Assembly: GCA_023398855.1 (NCBI GenBank)
Contig: JAEWRS010000030.1
Coordinates: forward strand, 1-7,125
Source of the DNA: Bacillota bacterium
Lineage (GTDB): Bacteria > Bacillota > Clostridia > Lachnospirales > Lachnospiraceae
Direction: 5' to 3'
DNA length: 7,125 nucleotides
The notes below the pieces were generated by a model. It had not been told where the DNA came from, searched no databases, and was given only the letters and a program-made list of their open reading frames with translations. Every line of letters starts with the position of its first letter. Position 1 is the first letter of the stretch. Positions 1-6,244 of this stretch are shown in pieces. Position numbers and translations under genes: made by a program.

Positions 1-201
1 TGATGCTGTAATATAGATTCCTGAAAAACGCATTTTGCCCTAGGCATAGACATTCAATTTACTAATACTTATAGAAGAAAGATATCCGTTGGAGCCTTGA
101 ATTTATCAACTTGCATATACTTATGCCGTTTGAGGCTAGTGGGGCCTTGGCTGACCCCATATTTCAATAACAGTTGCCTGAATAATATTGAAAACTAATC
201 G
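1..201. other. No identifiable gene at the left edge
   Basis: No coding frame, RNA gene or repeat that I can support lies here. The only structure noticed is a short TGGGG (140-144) / CCCCA (155-159) inverted repeat, with no T-run on the minus strand to mark it as a terminator for the genes to its right. Confidence 0.5.
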
Positions 202-297
202 CTAAGCAGTTGGATGCCACGCCAGCCCTAACAACACACTGGTTATATTCATTATTACCCTCAGCAGCCACCGTGCAGTCTGCTTCTTATTCTTCAT
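202..297 (-). CDS. Small putative single-pass membrane peptide (31 aa)
   Basis: The ATG lies inside the last codons of the 173-aa gene and the frame overlaps it by 11 nt. GGAG sits 4 nt upstream of this ATG, so translation could be coupled to the larger gene. The product would start with a basic stretch (MKNKKQTAR) followed by a hydrophobic segment (WLLRVIMNITSVLLGLAW) and stop six residues or so later, the layout of a tiny membrane protein or a leader-like fragment. I do not recognise a family. It may equally be the surviving N-terminus of a truncated membrane protein, or a chance frame. The ribosome binding site and the charge/hydrophobic layout are seen directly; function is unknown. Confidence 0.33.
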   Translation of the reverse strand: MKNKKQTARWLLRVIMNITSVLLGLAWHPTA

Positions 298-808
298 AAT
301 TCTCCGCATTTAATCTTAACCCATAGAACTGTTGAAGCCATTCACTTTGCTCTTCCATCGTATCTTTCAGCTTTACGAGGCTTCTTTTACCAACTCGTCT
401 ATCTAACACAGCAAACATTCTTTCCAATGGATTTGCAGATTGAATGCTGTCCTGAATACTTTGATTTCGATAATTCTCCAATGACTTACAGAATTCATTA
501 TCTGTATATTCCGGTCTTGCTTGCATTGGAACAGAATCCATGAGTGCCCAAAACTCATCCCAGTATTCTCCTATACCAAAGTGATTTGTATTCTTTTTAT
601 ATCCTTTTTTAATAAAATAAGTATTCACTGTTTCCCAGGAGAACTGCTTCACCAGCTCGTTATCAATGTAAACTTCGAAAATATGACACCCATCCATGCC
701 AACATAAGTAGTACAGTTATACCGAACCCGTCCGTGCAAACTGTCTGCAAGCATTTCCTGCTCAAGATATTTTCGCATTCCACTCCAAGATCCTAATATT
801 TTCCCCAT
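287..808 (-). CDS. SF0329-like hypothetical protein (173 aa)
   Basis: This is an intact, soluble, charged protein with no signal peptide or membrane segment. The N-terminal half carries WSGMRKYLEQEML and then a stretch predicted to be rich in beta strands (about residues 27-60: GRVRYNCTTY, HIFEVYIDNELV, FSWETVNTYF). The C-terminal part has LDRRVGKRSL (135-144) and WLQQFYGLRLNAE (157-169). That order, especially the DRRVGKR block followed by WLxxFYxLRxxAE, matches my recollection of the uncharacterised SF0329 family of Firmicutes; no biochemical role is known to me. The start is supported by AGGGAG four nt upstream of the ATG. The gene sits in an eroded accessory region, next to nuclease remains and small frames. 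It could be part of a mobile or defence-type island, but that is inference only. Confidence 0.72.
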   Translation of the reverse strand: MGKILGSWSGMRKYLEQEMLADSLHGRVRYNCTTYVGMDGCHIFEVYIDNELVKQFSWETVNTYFIKKGYKKNTNHFGIGEYWDEFWALMDSVPMQARPEYTDNEFCKSLENYRNQSIQDSIQSANPLERMFAVLDRRVGKRSLVKLKDTMEEQSEWLQQFYGLRLNAENYEE

Positions 809-821
809 TCAACTCCCTCTA

Positions 822-944
822 TTATTCCAAGTCTATCGGCTTTAACTTTTCCAACAGATATACCATTTTAAATGTTATTTCTCCGCCCCTGTTACAAATC
901 CAATGAATAGTAAGTTCTTTTTCTGTTTCATTATTCCTTTTCAT
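822..944 (-). CDS. Uncharacterised 40-aa frame upstream of the SF0329-like gene
   Basis: The ATG overlaps the last codons of the degraded nuclease fragment by 14 nt. The frame ends 13 nt before the start of the 173-aa gene. The peptide is hydrophilic with a gene-like composition (ELTIHWICNRGGEITFKMVY, then LLEKLKPIDLE). There is no convincing ribosome binding site in front of the ATG. It may be a remnant of a larger gene, a coupled leader, or a chance frame. No family is recognised. Confidence 0.25.
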   Translation of the reverse strand: MKRNNETEKELTIHWICNRGGEITFKMVYLLEKLKPIDLE

Positions 945-1196
945 GGCACATTTTAATTACCTTTTCTACTTCAGCAATTAACTGTTCTTTATCAGGAATA
1001 TAATATGTATATTTAGAAGCGTAAATATTACTAGATATGCCACCTAATGCATATTCAACAATCAGCGCATCTTTATCTGTACAAAGAATAATACCTATCC
1101 AAATAATGAGACCAGCTCAATTTGCCAGACAGCGTCTGGTATTTTTCATAATTTATATAAAATGATCCCATACTCAGCTCGAACGGTCGCCTCCTT
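931..1196 (-). pseudogene. Degraded DUF1016/YhcG-type PDDEXK nuclease, internally deleted
   Basis: Three pieces of one protein family appear in the right order but in three reading frames. First is KEATVRAEYG (about 1167-1196), resembling the AEYG motif of the DUF1016 N-terminal domain. Second is FYINYEKYQTLSGKLSWSHY (about 1103-1162), matching that domain's FY..YEK.QTLS.KLSWSHY block. Third is a 54-residue C-terminal piece (931-1095) with GIILCTDKDALIVEYALGGI, SSNIYASKYTYYIPDKEQLI and a charged tail, typical of the end of the PDDEXK part. A TGA (1117-1119) lies in the frame of the last piece, and roughly the whole middle of the protein is missing. Full-length members are usually well over 300 residues. 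Family members are associated with DNA/RNA nuclease activity and often sit in defence or restriction-type loci. This copy cannot make a functional nuclease. Confidence 0.75.
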
Positions 1197-1245
1197 AAAA
1201 ATTTATTTATTTAAGATTAAGTCTCTATCATAGTATGCGCAACCA

Positions 1246-1260
1246 CAGCTTCAAAAGCTG
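1246..1260. repeat. Short perfect inverted repeat CAGCTT-CAA-AAGCTG
   Basis: A six-base-pair perfect hairpin with a 3-nt loop lies in the AT-rich stretch upstream of the nuclease remains. No T-run follows it on either strand, so it is not an obvious terminator. Its role is unknown. Confidence 0.3.
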
Positions 1261-1287
1261 CATATTAATATAAATTGTTTTGTATTA

Positions 1288-1296
1288 ATTATAACA
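1288..1296 (-). promoter_or_regulatory. Possible extended -10 promoter (TGTTATAAT)
   Basis: Read on the minus strand this is a perfect TATAAT with the TGn extension directly in front. A perfect TTGACA is also present (1316-1321), but it lies 22 nt from this -10, too far for normal sigma-70/sigma-A spacing; the same -35 is 17 nt from a weaker TATGTT. Transcription would run into the degraded nuclease and then towards the SF0329-like gene. This is a prediction from sequence only. Confidence 0.38.
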
Positions 1297-1304
1297 TACA
1301 TCTT

Positions 1305-1442
1305 TCATCTTTCGATGTCAAATTTGGGAAAGATAAAGCAGCCAACAATAAAACCCTCGTCCTCTTGCAAGGGTACTCTGGACGATTTTGGGAAGGAAAT
1401 GTACCAGAGCCGTTGCATCAGAAAAAATTGTGAACGGCTCAT
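1305..1442 (-). CDS. Unconfirmed 45-aa frame antisense to another small frame
   Basis: It reads MSRSQFFLMQRLWYISFPKS and onward to FIFPKFDIER. The ATG overlaps the stop of a nine-codon GTG frame (ATGA junction). That GTG frame is preceded by GAGGAAAGG, but at a long spacing of about 12 nt. It is almost fully covered by an opposing plus-strand frame (1315-1461), so at most one of the two is likely to be real, and the segment may instead be a structured non-coding element. No family is recognised. Confidence 0.15.
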   Translation of the reverse strand: MSRSQFFLMQRLWYISFPKSSRVPLQEDEGFIVGCFIFPKFDIER

Positions 1443-1461
1443 TTTTCAATATATTTACTAA
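1315..1461 (+). CDS. Unconfirmed 48-aa plus-strand frame
   Basis: The frame starts MSNLGKIKQPTIKPSSSC and continues KGTLDDFGKEMYQSRCIRKN to a stop at 1459-1461. The hydrophilic, mixed composition (LDDFGKEMY, RCIRKNCERL) looks more like a genuine protein fragment than its antisense partner does. The ATG has no ribosome binding site. It may be the tail of a decayed gene whose 5' end is gone. I cannot name a family. Confidence 0.22.
   Translation: MSNLGKIKQPTIKPSSSCKGTLDDFGKEMYQSRCIRKNCERLIFQYIY
1407..1446 (+). terminator. Terminator-like hairpin GAGCCGTT...AACGGCTC plus T-run
   Basis: An eight-base-pair perfect stem (1407-1414 with 1433-1440) with an 18-nt loop is followed on the plus strand by ATTTTT. 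It overlaps the end of the plus-strand 48-aa frame, and a second inverted repeat (CTCTGG 1376-1381 with CCAGAG 1404-1409) shares three bases with its left arm. The large loop makes a classic intrinsic terminator less certain; a structured RNA element is the alternative. Confidence 0.35.
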
Positions 1462-1539
1462 TTTTCACTAGTATATATACCTTTCCTCATTGATAAATAG
1501 AATAAACAAATATAAAAACCAAAACAAAGACTGTAAATA
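1462..1539. other. AT-rich spacer between convergent elements
   Basis: A very AT-rich stretch without a coding frame. It holds the T-rich tail (as read on the minus strand) that follows the operon terminator hairpin. Nothing else is seen in it. Confidence 0.5.
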
Positions 1540-1585
1540 AAAGCCTGTTGTTCAGGTGTAACACACCGACTAGACAACAGGCTTT
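1540..1585 (-). terminator. Rho-independent terminator of the catabolic operon, compound hairpin
   Basis: A perfect 12-bp stem (AAAGCCTGTTGT 1540-1551 with ACAACAGGCTTT 1574-1585) encloses a second perfect 5-bp hairpin (GGTGT 1555-1559, AAC loop, ACACC 1563-1567). On the minus strand the outer stem ends in TTT and continues into a T-rich tail. It starts 28 nt past the stop codon of the D-serine ammonia-lyase gene, as expected for the end of the transcription unit. Confidence 0.85.
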
Positions 1586-1613
1586 CTAAAATATACTATT
1601 CTTTAACTATATC

Positions 1614-2957
1614 TCAAAGCAAGGCTTTCCCCGCCTCATAATATCTTTGCATATCTTCTCTTGGCACCATATTTCCGCCAGTGGTCCAAATCAATTGGAC
1701 ACTGTCATACACGTTCTCAACCAATCCTGCTTTCTCAAGATATACTTTTCCTTCCATTCCAGCTAGGAAAACAGGCCCCATAACACCTGCCAAGGCACTT
1801 GGCTCTACATAAATCCCTTCCGCATCAGCCAGTTCGGCCAGAAAACGGTACAACTGCTTATCATCCACAGTGAAGCAGCCACTGAGAATCGGCTCCATAA
1901 ACTTCCCCACAAATCCAGAGGCACGTCCTACTGCCAAACCATCGGCAATCGTCCTGTTGTCGATGCCAAAATCCTGAACACATATCCGGCTGTGGTATCC
2001 AGTGGCCATTCCCAAAAGCATACAAGGCGAATGTGTTGGTTCTGCAAAGAAACAATGAACTGCATCACCAAAAACCAGCTTTAGTCCAAATGTAATCCCA
2101 CCAGGCCCCCCGCCTACACCACAGGGTAAATAAACAAATAATGGATGTTTCTCATCAACCAGAATATTATTTTCTTTCAACTGCTGCTTCAGACGCAAAG
2201 CAGCTACTGAATATCCCAGAAACAGTGTTTTCGAATTTTCGTCATCTATAAAGTAGCAATAAGGATCATTCTGTGCCTGCCTTCGCCCTTCCTTAACAGC
2301 CTTGCTGTAGTCCTGGTCATACTCAACCACAGTCACCCCCTTGCTACGAAGCATTTCCTTTTTCCAGGCCCGCGCTTCCGCTGACATATGGACGGTCACC
2401 TGAAATCCCAATTTTGCACTGATAATTCCGATGGAAAGGCCCAAATTTCCAGTCGAACCAACTGCTATTGAGTATTTAGAGAATAGTTTTACAAACCGCT
2501 CCTCCGCCAACACTGCATAATCATCGGTAATCTTGAGGTTCCCTTCTTTTATTGCCAGCGCTTCTGCATAGTGAAGTACTTCATAAATACCTCCCCGTGC
2601 CTTTACAGATCCGGATATAGGCAGGTGGCTGTCACATTTCAGCCACCACTCTCCTGGCATCAACTGTTTTACTTCCTGCTCCACATGTTGCTTAAAGGCG
2701 GAGATTTTCTTTATCGGTGATTCCAGGATTCCATCAAAACACTCCGTCTCCGGAAAAGCAACTTTTATGTAGGAAGCGAATCGCTCCAGCCGTTCCGAAG
2801 CATCCAACACATCTTCCATTGTCAGGCTAAGCTCTTCTTTTGCAACTTCCATGGGCAGTTTTCTGGGATTTATCCAAAATACACCTTCCAGTGATTGTAA
2901 TTCCTTGATTATCGGATATTCCGCACACCATTGTTCCATTGTTTTATCTATAATCAT
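1614..2957 (-). CDS. dsdA: D-serine ammonia-lyase (D-serine dehydratase), PLP-dependent
   Basis: It converts D-serine to pyruvate and ammonia (EC 4.3.1.18) in the cytoplasm; family members also act on D-threonine more slowly. The 447-aa length is close to the roughly 440 aa of E. coli DsdA. Visible fold-type II PLP features are [13 protein letters not shown] with the Schiff-base lysine at K119 and the GSTGN loop at 167-171. The glycine-rich phosphate loop [10 protein letters not shown] is at 278-287, and TTGGNMVP at 425-432 matches the DsdA C-terminal signature. The N-terminal extension typical of DsdA is present and no key residue is missing. The start has GGGA seven nt upstream; Met7 lacks any ribosome binding site. 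It is the last gene of the unit, 34 nt after the permease gene and just ahead of the terminator. It supplies the final catabolic step after uptake and deacylation. Confidence 0.93.
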   Translation of the reverse strand: MIIDKTMEQWCAEYPIIKELQSLEGVFWINPRKLPMEVAKEELSLTMEDVLDASERLERFASYIKVAFPETECFDGILESPIKKISAFKQHVEQEVKQLMPGEWWLKCDSHLPISGSVKARGGIYEVLHYAEALAIKEGNLKITDDYAVLAEERFVKLFSKYSIAVGSTGNLGLSIGIISAKLGFQVTVHMSAEARAWKKEMLRSKGVTVVEYDQDYSKAVKEGRRQAQNDPYCYFIDDENSKTLFLGYSVAALRLKQQLKENNILVDEKHPLFVYLPCGVGGGPGGITFGLKLVFGDAVHCFFAEPTHSPCMLLGMATGYHSRICVQDFGIDNRTIADGLAVGRASGFVGKFMEPILSGCFTVDDKQLYRFLAELADAEGIYVEPSALAGVMGPVFLAGMEGKVYLEKAGLVENVYDSVQLIWTTGGNMVPREDMQRYYEAGKALL

Positions 2958-2991
2958 AATATATTCCCTTTTAATAATTTTTTATAAACAC

Positions 2992-4365
2992 TTAAAACAT
3001 GCCAGGTAATATTCCGGCAAACTTGTTTAAAATCAAAACTACGATGAACGCAATAATGCTCGCTCCCGTTGTACTGTATGTAGTGGCAACAAAGGCATCA
3101 TTCGTTTCCAGATTATTATTCCTTGCAGGCAACCAGAAGGCTGCATCAGTAGGAAGTGTAAGCCCTACCGTACCTGCACAAATCGCCAGACCAACTACGA
3201 CTGGAGAATATCCCATAGAAACTGCTGCCGTACCGATAATGGATACTGCTGTCAGCATTGCTACTGTTGCCGAACCCACTGCAGCACGGATAATCATAGA
3301 CAGAAGGAATGCCAGTAACAGTATCGGCATATTCCAACCAGACATGAATTCTACCAAAGCATCGCCCAGACCACACTTTTGCAGCACATTGCCAAAACAG
3401 CCTCCACACCCGATAACCATCAGTATATTTCCCAGTTTATCTGAGGATTTATCAATATACTGCATTATAGTTACTCCGGTATTTTTGACCAGATATTTCC
3501 GCAATACAATAGCTGTAACAATGATTGCAATAAATAGTGCAACATTATTATTACCGACGAACGTAAACAACGCATAAATAAAAGAATCCGGTGAAGCAAC
3601 CACATTTACAATAGAACCGATGATTATTAAAACAATTGGAAACATGATCAGCAGCATAATTGTCATCGCGGAAGGTCTTGTGGGATCTGCCTTCAGCAAA
3701 TCACCGTCATCCAAAATTGCTCTTGCCTCTTTTTTGGCCTCAGCTTTTTCTGCTTTTGAATTTTTCAGGTTCAGAAAATTACCATACTGCCAGCCAAAGA
3801 GTAAGCTCGCCGGTAATGCCACAACAATTCCATAAAGAATGAACCATCCCAGATTTGCCCCAAGCTGGCCGGCCACAGCAGTAGGTCCAGGAGTAGGCGC
3901 AACAATACAATGCGTAAGCAGCAAGCCAGTGAATAGGGCTGCCACATAACTGGTGGTTTTTTTCTTTGTTAGTTTCTGTAGCGATGTAACCAATGGTGCC
4001 ATCATAATATATGCGGAACCAAAATAAACAGGGATAGAAACGATGAATCCTGCCAGATTGATAGCCAGCAAATCATTCTTCTTGCCAACCAAGCGAAGAA
4101 GTCCCTTTGCCAGTTCTTCCATGCCGCCGGCATCGCCCAACATCATCCCAAAGATTCCTCCAAATATTATAATCAGACCGATACTTGTCATCATGTTACC
4201 GAACCCGCTTGTTAGATATGTAAGCATATCCGGCAATGCAACTCCACCTAATAATGCCATCAAAATCGCTGAACCAAAGAGTGCCAGGCCAGGGCTGACT
4301 TTGAATTTGATAAGAGCTACTAAAAGTACTACCATCGTAAGTACAAACGCTAATAATATATTCAT
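2992..4365 (-). CDS. GntP-family permease, probable D-serine or N-acyl-D-amino-acid transporter
   Basis: This is a 457-aa integral membrane protein with about 12 or more hydrophobic segments, the usual size for the gluconate:H+ symporter (GntP) family, which includes the D-serine permease DsdX. Family signatures are APTPGPTAVA (156-165), GSATVAMLTA (364-373) and PTDAAFW (405-411). A charged cytoplasmic-type loop (about 201-231, KAEKAEAKKEAR) splits the protein into two halves. The start chosen is the ATG at 4365, which has GGAGGG seven nt upstream (4373-4378). An in-frame ATG pair exactly abutting the previous stop codon would add nine residues but has no ribosome binding site. The gene lies between the deacylase and the D-serine ammonia-lyase genes. 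The likely cargo is therefore D-serine or its N-acyl form; the sequence alone does not decide between them or exclude another organic acid. Confidence 0.9.
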   Translation of the reverse strand: MNILLAFVLTMVVLLVALIKFKVSPGLALFGSAILMALLGGVALPDMLTYLTSGFGNMMTSIGLIIIFGGIFGMMLGDAGGMEELAKGLLRLVGKKNDLLAINLAGFIVSIPVYFGSAYIMMAPLVTSLQKLTKKKTTSYVAALFTGLLLTHCIVAPTPGPTAVAGQLGANLGWFILYGIVVALPASLLFGWQYGNFLNLKNSKAEKAEAKKEARAILDDGDLLKADPTRPSAMTIMLLIMFPIVLIIIGSIVNVVASPDSFIYALFTFVGNNNVALFIAIIVTAIVLRKYLVKNTGVTIMQYIDKSSDKLGNILMVIGCGGCFGNVLQKCGLGDALVEFMSGWNMPILLLAFLLSMIIRAAVGSATVAMLTAVSIIGTAAVSMGYSPVVVGLAICAGTVGLTLPTDAAFWLPARNNNLETNDAFVATTYSTTGASIIAFIVVLILNKFAGILPGMF

Positions 4366-4372
4366 ATGTATT

Positions 4373-4378
4373 CCCTCC
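4373..4378 (-). promoter_or_regulatory. Ribosome binding site GGAGGG that sets the permease start
   Basis: Strong Shine-Dalgarno match seven nt before the ATG at 4365. It lies inside the extra codons of the longer frame that begins at 4392, which argues for the shorter protein. Confidence 0.8.
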
Positions 4379-4392
4379 ATAATAAACATCAT

Positions 4393-5988
4393 CTACTGAT
4401 TATGACGTATCATTTTTCCTGAATGAATGCCAGTGAGTTTCTTATACTTACAGACTATTTCGCCATTTGTAAATACATAATCAATTCCTTCAGTCACTGA
4501 ATTGGGATTAGAATAAGTTGCAGTATCCTGTAAGCGTTCATAATCAAATATGACAAGATCTGCATCATATCCGTCACGGATATACCCTTTATTCTTAATT
4601 GAAAGATAATCTGCGGTCAATCCTGTCATCTTTCGAATCATGTGTTCCAGCGAAATAATACCTTTTTCCTTCACAAAATAGGTAATTGCATGAGGAAAGG
4701 TGCCACTGGCTCTGGGATGCCCTTTTTCCTTCCAGCTGCGTGTCAGCCCATCGCTTCCGACGATGCAGTAGGGTGCCATGGCAATCTCACAGACATCTTC
4801 TTCACACATACTGCTATAAACGCCACCGCATTCACATCGGTTATCCGCCATTAAGTCGAAGAAGGTATCCCAGGGGTCTTTTCCTGTCATCTCTGCATAC
4901 TCGCTGATGAATTTTCCTTCTGCCACCGGTGTAAATGGTGCACTTGACACCAGAACACCACTCCAGCCCCCGGCATTTAAATAGTAGTTGTCATACTTCG
5001 TCTCTGGATTTTCCATATCTTTCTTCAACCGAGCTCTGAACTCCGGATCCCTCAGATTCTCAGTAATAACATCAAATCCCTGATCAAAATACCAGGGTGG
5101 AATACAGGCATTTAGATGGGTCATATTACAGGTATATGGATATTGGTCATAGAAAACATCAATTCCTTCCATTCTCGCCTCATTAATTAGCCGCAGAGTT
5201 TCCTTCTGTAATCCCCAATTTGCCTTTCCTAACGTCTTATGGTGTGAAATATCTACCTTTACACCAGCTTGTCTTCCTATATCTATCGTTTCTTTGACTG
5301 ACTCAACCACATCATAGCTTTCATTTCTCATATGCGAAGCATATATCCCATTATATGGTTTAATGACCTTTGCCAACTCAACCACTTCCCGCTTATCCGC
5401 ATAACAGCTAGGTGTATAGATGAGACCAGACGAAAAACCGGCAGCTCCATGTTCCATCGCATTCCGCAGAATCAACTTCATAGTTTCCAATTCTTCATCG
5501 GTAGCCACTCTGTTGGCAAATCCCATTACCGCAATGCGCAGCGAGCTATGTCCCACATACATCATAACATTGGCTGTTTTAGGCTGTTTATCAGCATATT
5601 CTAAATAGCGTTCAAAGGTATTCCAGTTCTTCATATCTTTCGGAAAAGAGGTAGTCCCCAGAGAAAGGAGACCTTGTACCAAATCCAAATATTCCGGATT
5701 CGCAGGTGCAATAGATAGCCCGCATTGACCTGTTACCTCCGTTGTAACCCCTTGGGTTGTTTTAAATAAATGAGCACTTTCAGTTCCCAGAATCAAATCA
5801 CCATGAGAATGTGCATCGATAAAGCCAGGGCAAAGATAACGACCAGCAACATCAATTGTAGTCATTGCCCTCTCAGTTTTAATTGCTGTAACTATTTTGC
5901 CATCTTTGATACCAATATTGCCTTCGTATGCCTGATTTCCAGTTCCATCAATGATCTTTGCATTTTTTATTATAATATCCATCATCAT
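4393..5988 (-). CDS. N-acyl-D-amino-acid deacylase (D-aminoacylase), amidohydrolase superfamily
   Basis: It hydrolyses N-acyl-D-amino acids to the free D-amino acid and a carboxylate (EC 3.5.1.81 type) in the cytoplasm; no signal peptide is seen. The 531-aa length fits the family (roughly 480-540). From Met at 5988, the metal-site residues are visible: FIDAHSHGDL (H60, H62), GQCG (C89, equivalent to the metal-ligand Cys of Alcaligenes D-aminoacylase), ASHMRNES (H219), ISHHK (H249/H250) and GSDG (D413, the catalytic Asp). The N- and C-terminal beta-sandwich strands are present (MDIIIKNAKIIDGTGN; GYDADLVIFDYERL). The start is one of three consecutive ATG codons (5988, 5985, 5982) behind GGAGAGAAGG (5992-6001). 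A longer frame from 6024 adds 12 residues without a ribosome binding site. It is the first gene of the operon, and its stop abuts the permease leader. Specificity for D-serine derivatives is inferred from dsdA downstream. Confidence 0.9.
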   Translation of the reverse strand: MMMDIIIKNAKIIDGTGNQAYEGNIGIKDGKIVTAIKTERAMTTIDVAGRYLCPGFIDAHSHGDLILGTESAHLFKTTQGVTTEVTGQCGLSIAPANPEYLDLVQGLLSLGTTSFPKDMKNWNTFERYLEYADKQPKTANVMMYVGHSSLRIAVMGFANRVATDEELETMKLILRNAMEHGAAGFSSGLIYTPSCYADKREVVELAKVIKPYNGIYASHMRNESYDVVESVKETIDIGRQAGVKVDISHHKTLGKANWGLQKETLRLINEARMEGIDVFYDQYPYTCNMTHLNACIPPWYFDQGFDVITENLRDPEFRARLKKDMENPETKYDNYYLNAGGWSGVLVSSAPFTPVAEGKFISEYAEMTGKDPWDTFFDLMADNRCECGGVYSSMCEEDVCEIAMAPYCIVGSDGLTRSWKEKGHPRASGTFPHAITYFVKEKGIISLEHMIRKMTGLTADYLSIKNKGYIRDGYDADLVIFDYERLQDTATYSNPNSVTEGIDYVFTNGEIVCKYKKLTGIHSGKMIRHNQ

Positions 5989-5991
5989 ATA

Positions 5992-6001
5992 CCTTCTCTC
6001 C
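5992..6001 (-). promoter_or_regulatory. Ribosome binding site GGAGAGAAGG of the deacylase gene
   Basis: A purine-rich Shine-Dalgarno region lies immediately before the triple ATG. GGAG is 9 nt from the ATG at 5988, and AAGG is 3, 6 and 9 nt from the three ATGs in turn. It places the start at 5982-5988 rather than at 6024. Confidence 0.75.
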
Positions 6002-6056
6002 AAAAAACTGCGATCGTTAACCATTTATACCCGGCGCCTGATATAAATAATTCAGT

Positions 6057-6092
6057 AACAATTAAGTAATTTAGTTTAACTTAATAATTGTT
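6057..6092 (-). promoter_or_regulatory. Leader hairpin at the predicted 5' end of the operon mRNA
   Basis: AACAATTAAGT (6057-6067) is complementary to ACTTAATAATTGTT (6079-6092) apart from a 3-nt bulge, giving an AT-rich stem of about 11 bp. Its outer end coincides with the transcription start predicted from the -10 (about 6092), so the mRNA would begin with a hairpin. It may be a 5' stabilising structure, or simply a by-product of the overlapping operator repeats. Confidence 0.35.
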
Positions 6093-6094
6093 AA
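6076..6094. promoter_or_regulatory. Operator-like inverted repeat 2: TTAAC-N9-GTTAA
   Basis: TTAAC at 6076-6080 and GTTAA at 6090-6094 form an inverted repeat covering the predicted transcription start. Its half-sites are identical to those of the repeat inside the promoter, about 26 bp away centre to centre. It is probably a second binding site for the neighbouring XRE-cupin regulator (inference). Confidence 0.45.
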
Positions 6095-6098
6095 GTAT

Positions 6099-6127
6099 AA
6101 TTTAACATTATTTAGTGTTAATGTCAA
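6099..6127 (-). promoter_or_regulatory. Strong sigma-A promoter of the catabolic operon
   Basis: On the minus strand there is a perfect -35 TTGACA (6122-6127), a 17-nt spacer, and an extended -10, TGT-TAAATT (hexamer at 6099-6104). The predicted start of transcription is near 6092, giving a leader of about 105 nt before the deacylase ATG. It lies about 70 nt past the terminator of the regulator gene, so the operon is a separate transcription unit from the regulator. Confidence 0.7.
6102..6121. promoter_or_regulatory. Operator-like palindrome 1 inside the promoter: TTAAC-N10-GTTAA
   Basis: This 20-bp near-perfect palindrome has arms TTAACATTA and TAGTGTTAA (8 of 9 pairs) around a central TT. 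It fills the -35/-10 spacer and half of the -10 box, so a bound dimer would block RNA polymerase. XRE regulators typically bind such symmetric sites; assigning it to the neighbouring regulator is inference. Confidence 0.6.
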
Positions 6128-6199
6128 TATAATCACCAACGCCAGGATATTTTTTATCTTTATACCAATTACAACCTCTAGTTTTTGTGCAAATATTAC

Positions 6200-6224
6200 A
6201 AAAGCGTCCCTAATGGACGCTTTT
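6200..6224 (-). terminator. Rho-independent terminator of the regulator gene
   Basis: A perfect 10-bp stem, AAAAGCGTCC (6200-6209) with GGACGCTTTT (6215-6224), has a 5-nt loop. On the minus strand the stem ends in TTTT followed by a T-rich stretch. It starts 20 nt past the regulator stop codon. Because the stem begins with A and ends with T runs, it could also work on the plus strand. Confidence 0.85.
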
Positions 6225-6244
6225 AAAATTAAGTAGTATTGAAT

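Noticed and set aside
140..159. TGGGG/CCCCA inverted repeat as a possible terminator for the left-hand genes
   Set aside because: The stem is only five base pairs with a 10-nt loop and no T-run follows it on the minus strand.
1125..1139. Perfect hairpin CCAGAC-AGC-GTCTGG followed by a T-run on the plus strand, resembling a terminator
   Set aside because: On the minus strand it encodes the conserved YQTLSG block of the nuclease relic, so the symmetry is most simply a by-product of coding sequence.
2999..3577. 192-aa plus-strand open frame
   Set aside because: It is antisense to the GntP permease gene, has no family resemblance, and reflects codon bias of the real minus-strand gene.
4043..4399. 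118-aa plus-strand open frame
   Set aside because: Also a mirror of the permease gene's 5' half; low-complexity composition and no supporting context.
5770..6069. 99-aa plus-strand open frame spanning the operon promoter
   Set aside because: It is antisense to the deacylase N-terminus and leader, lacks a ribosome binding site, and crosses the promoter/operator region.
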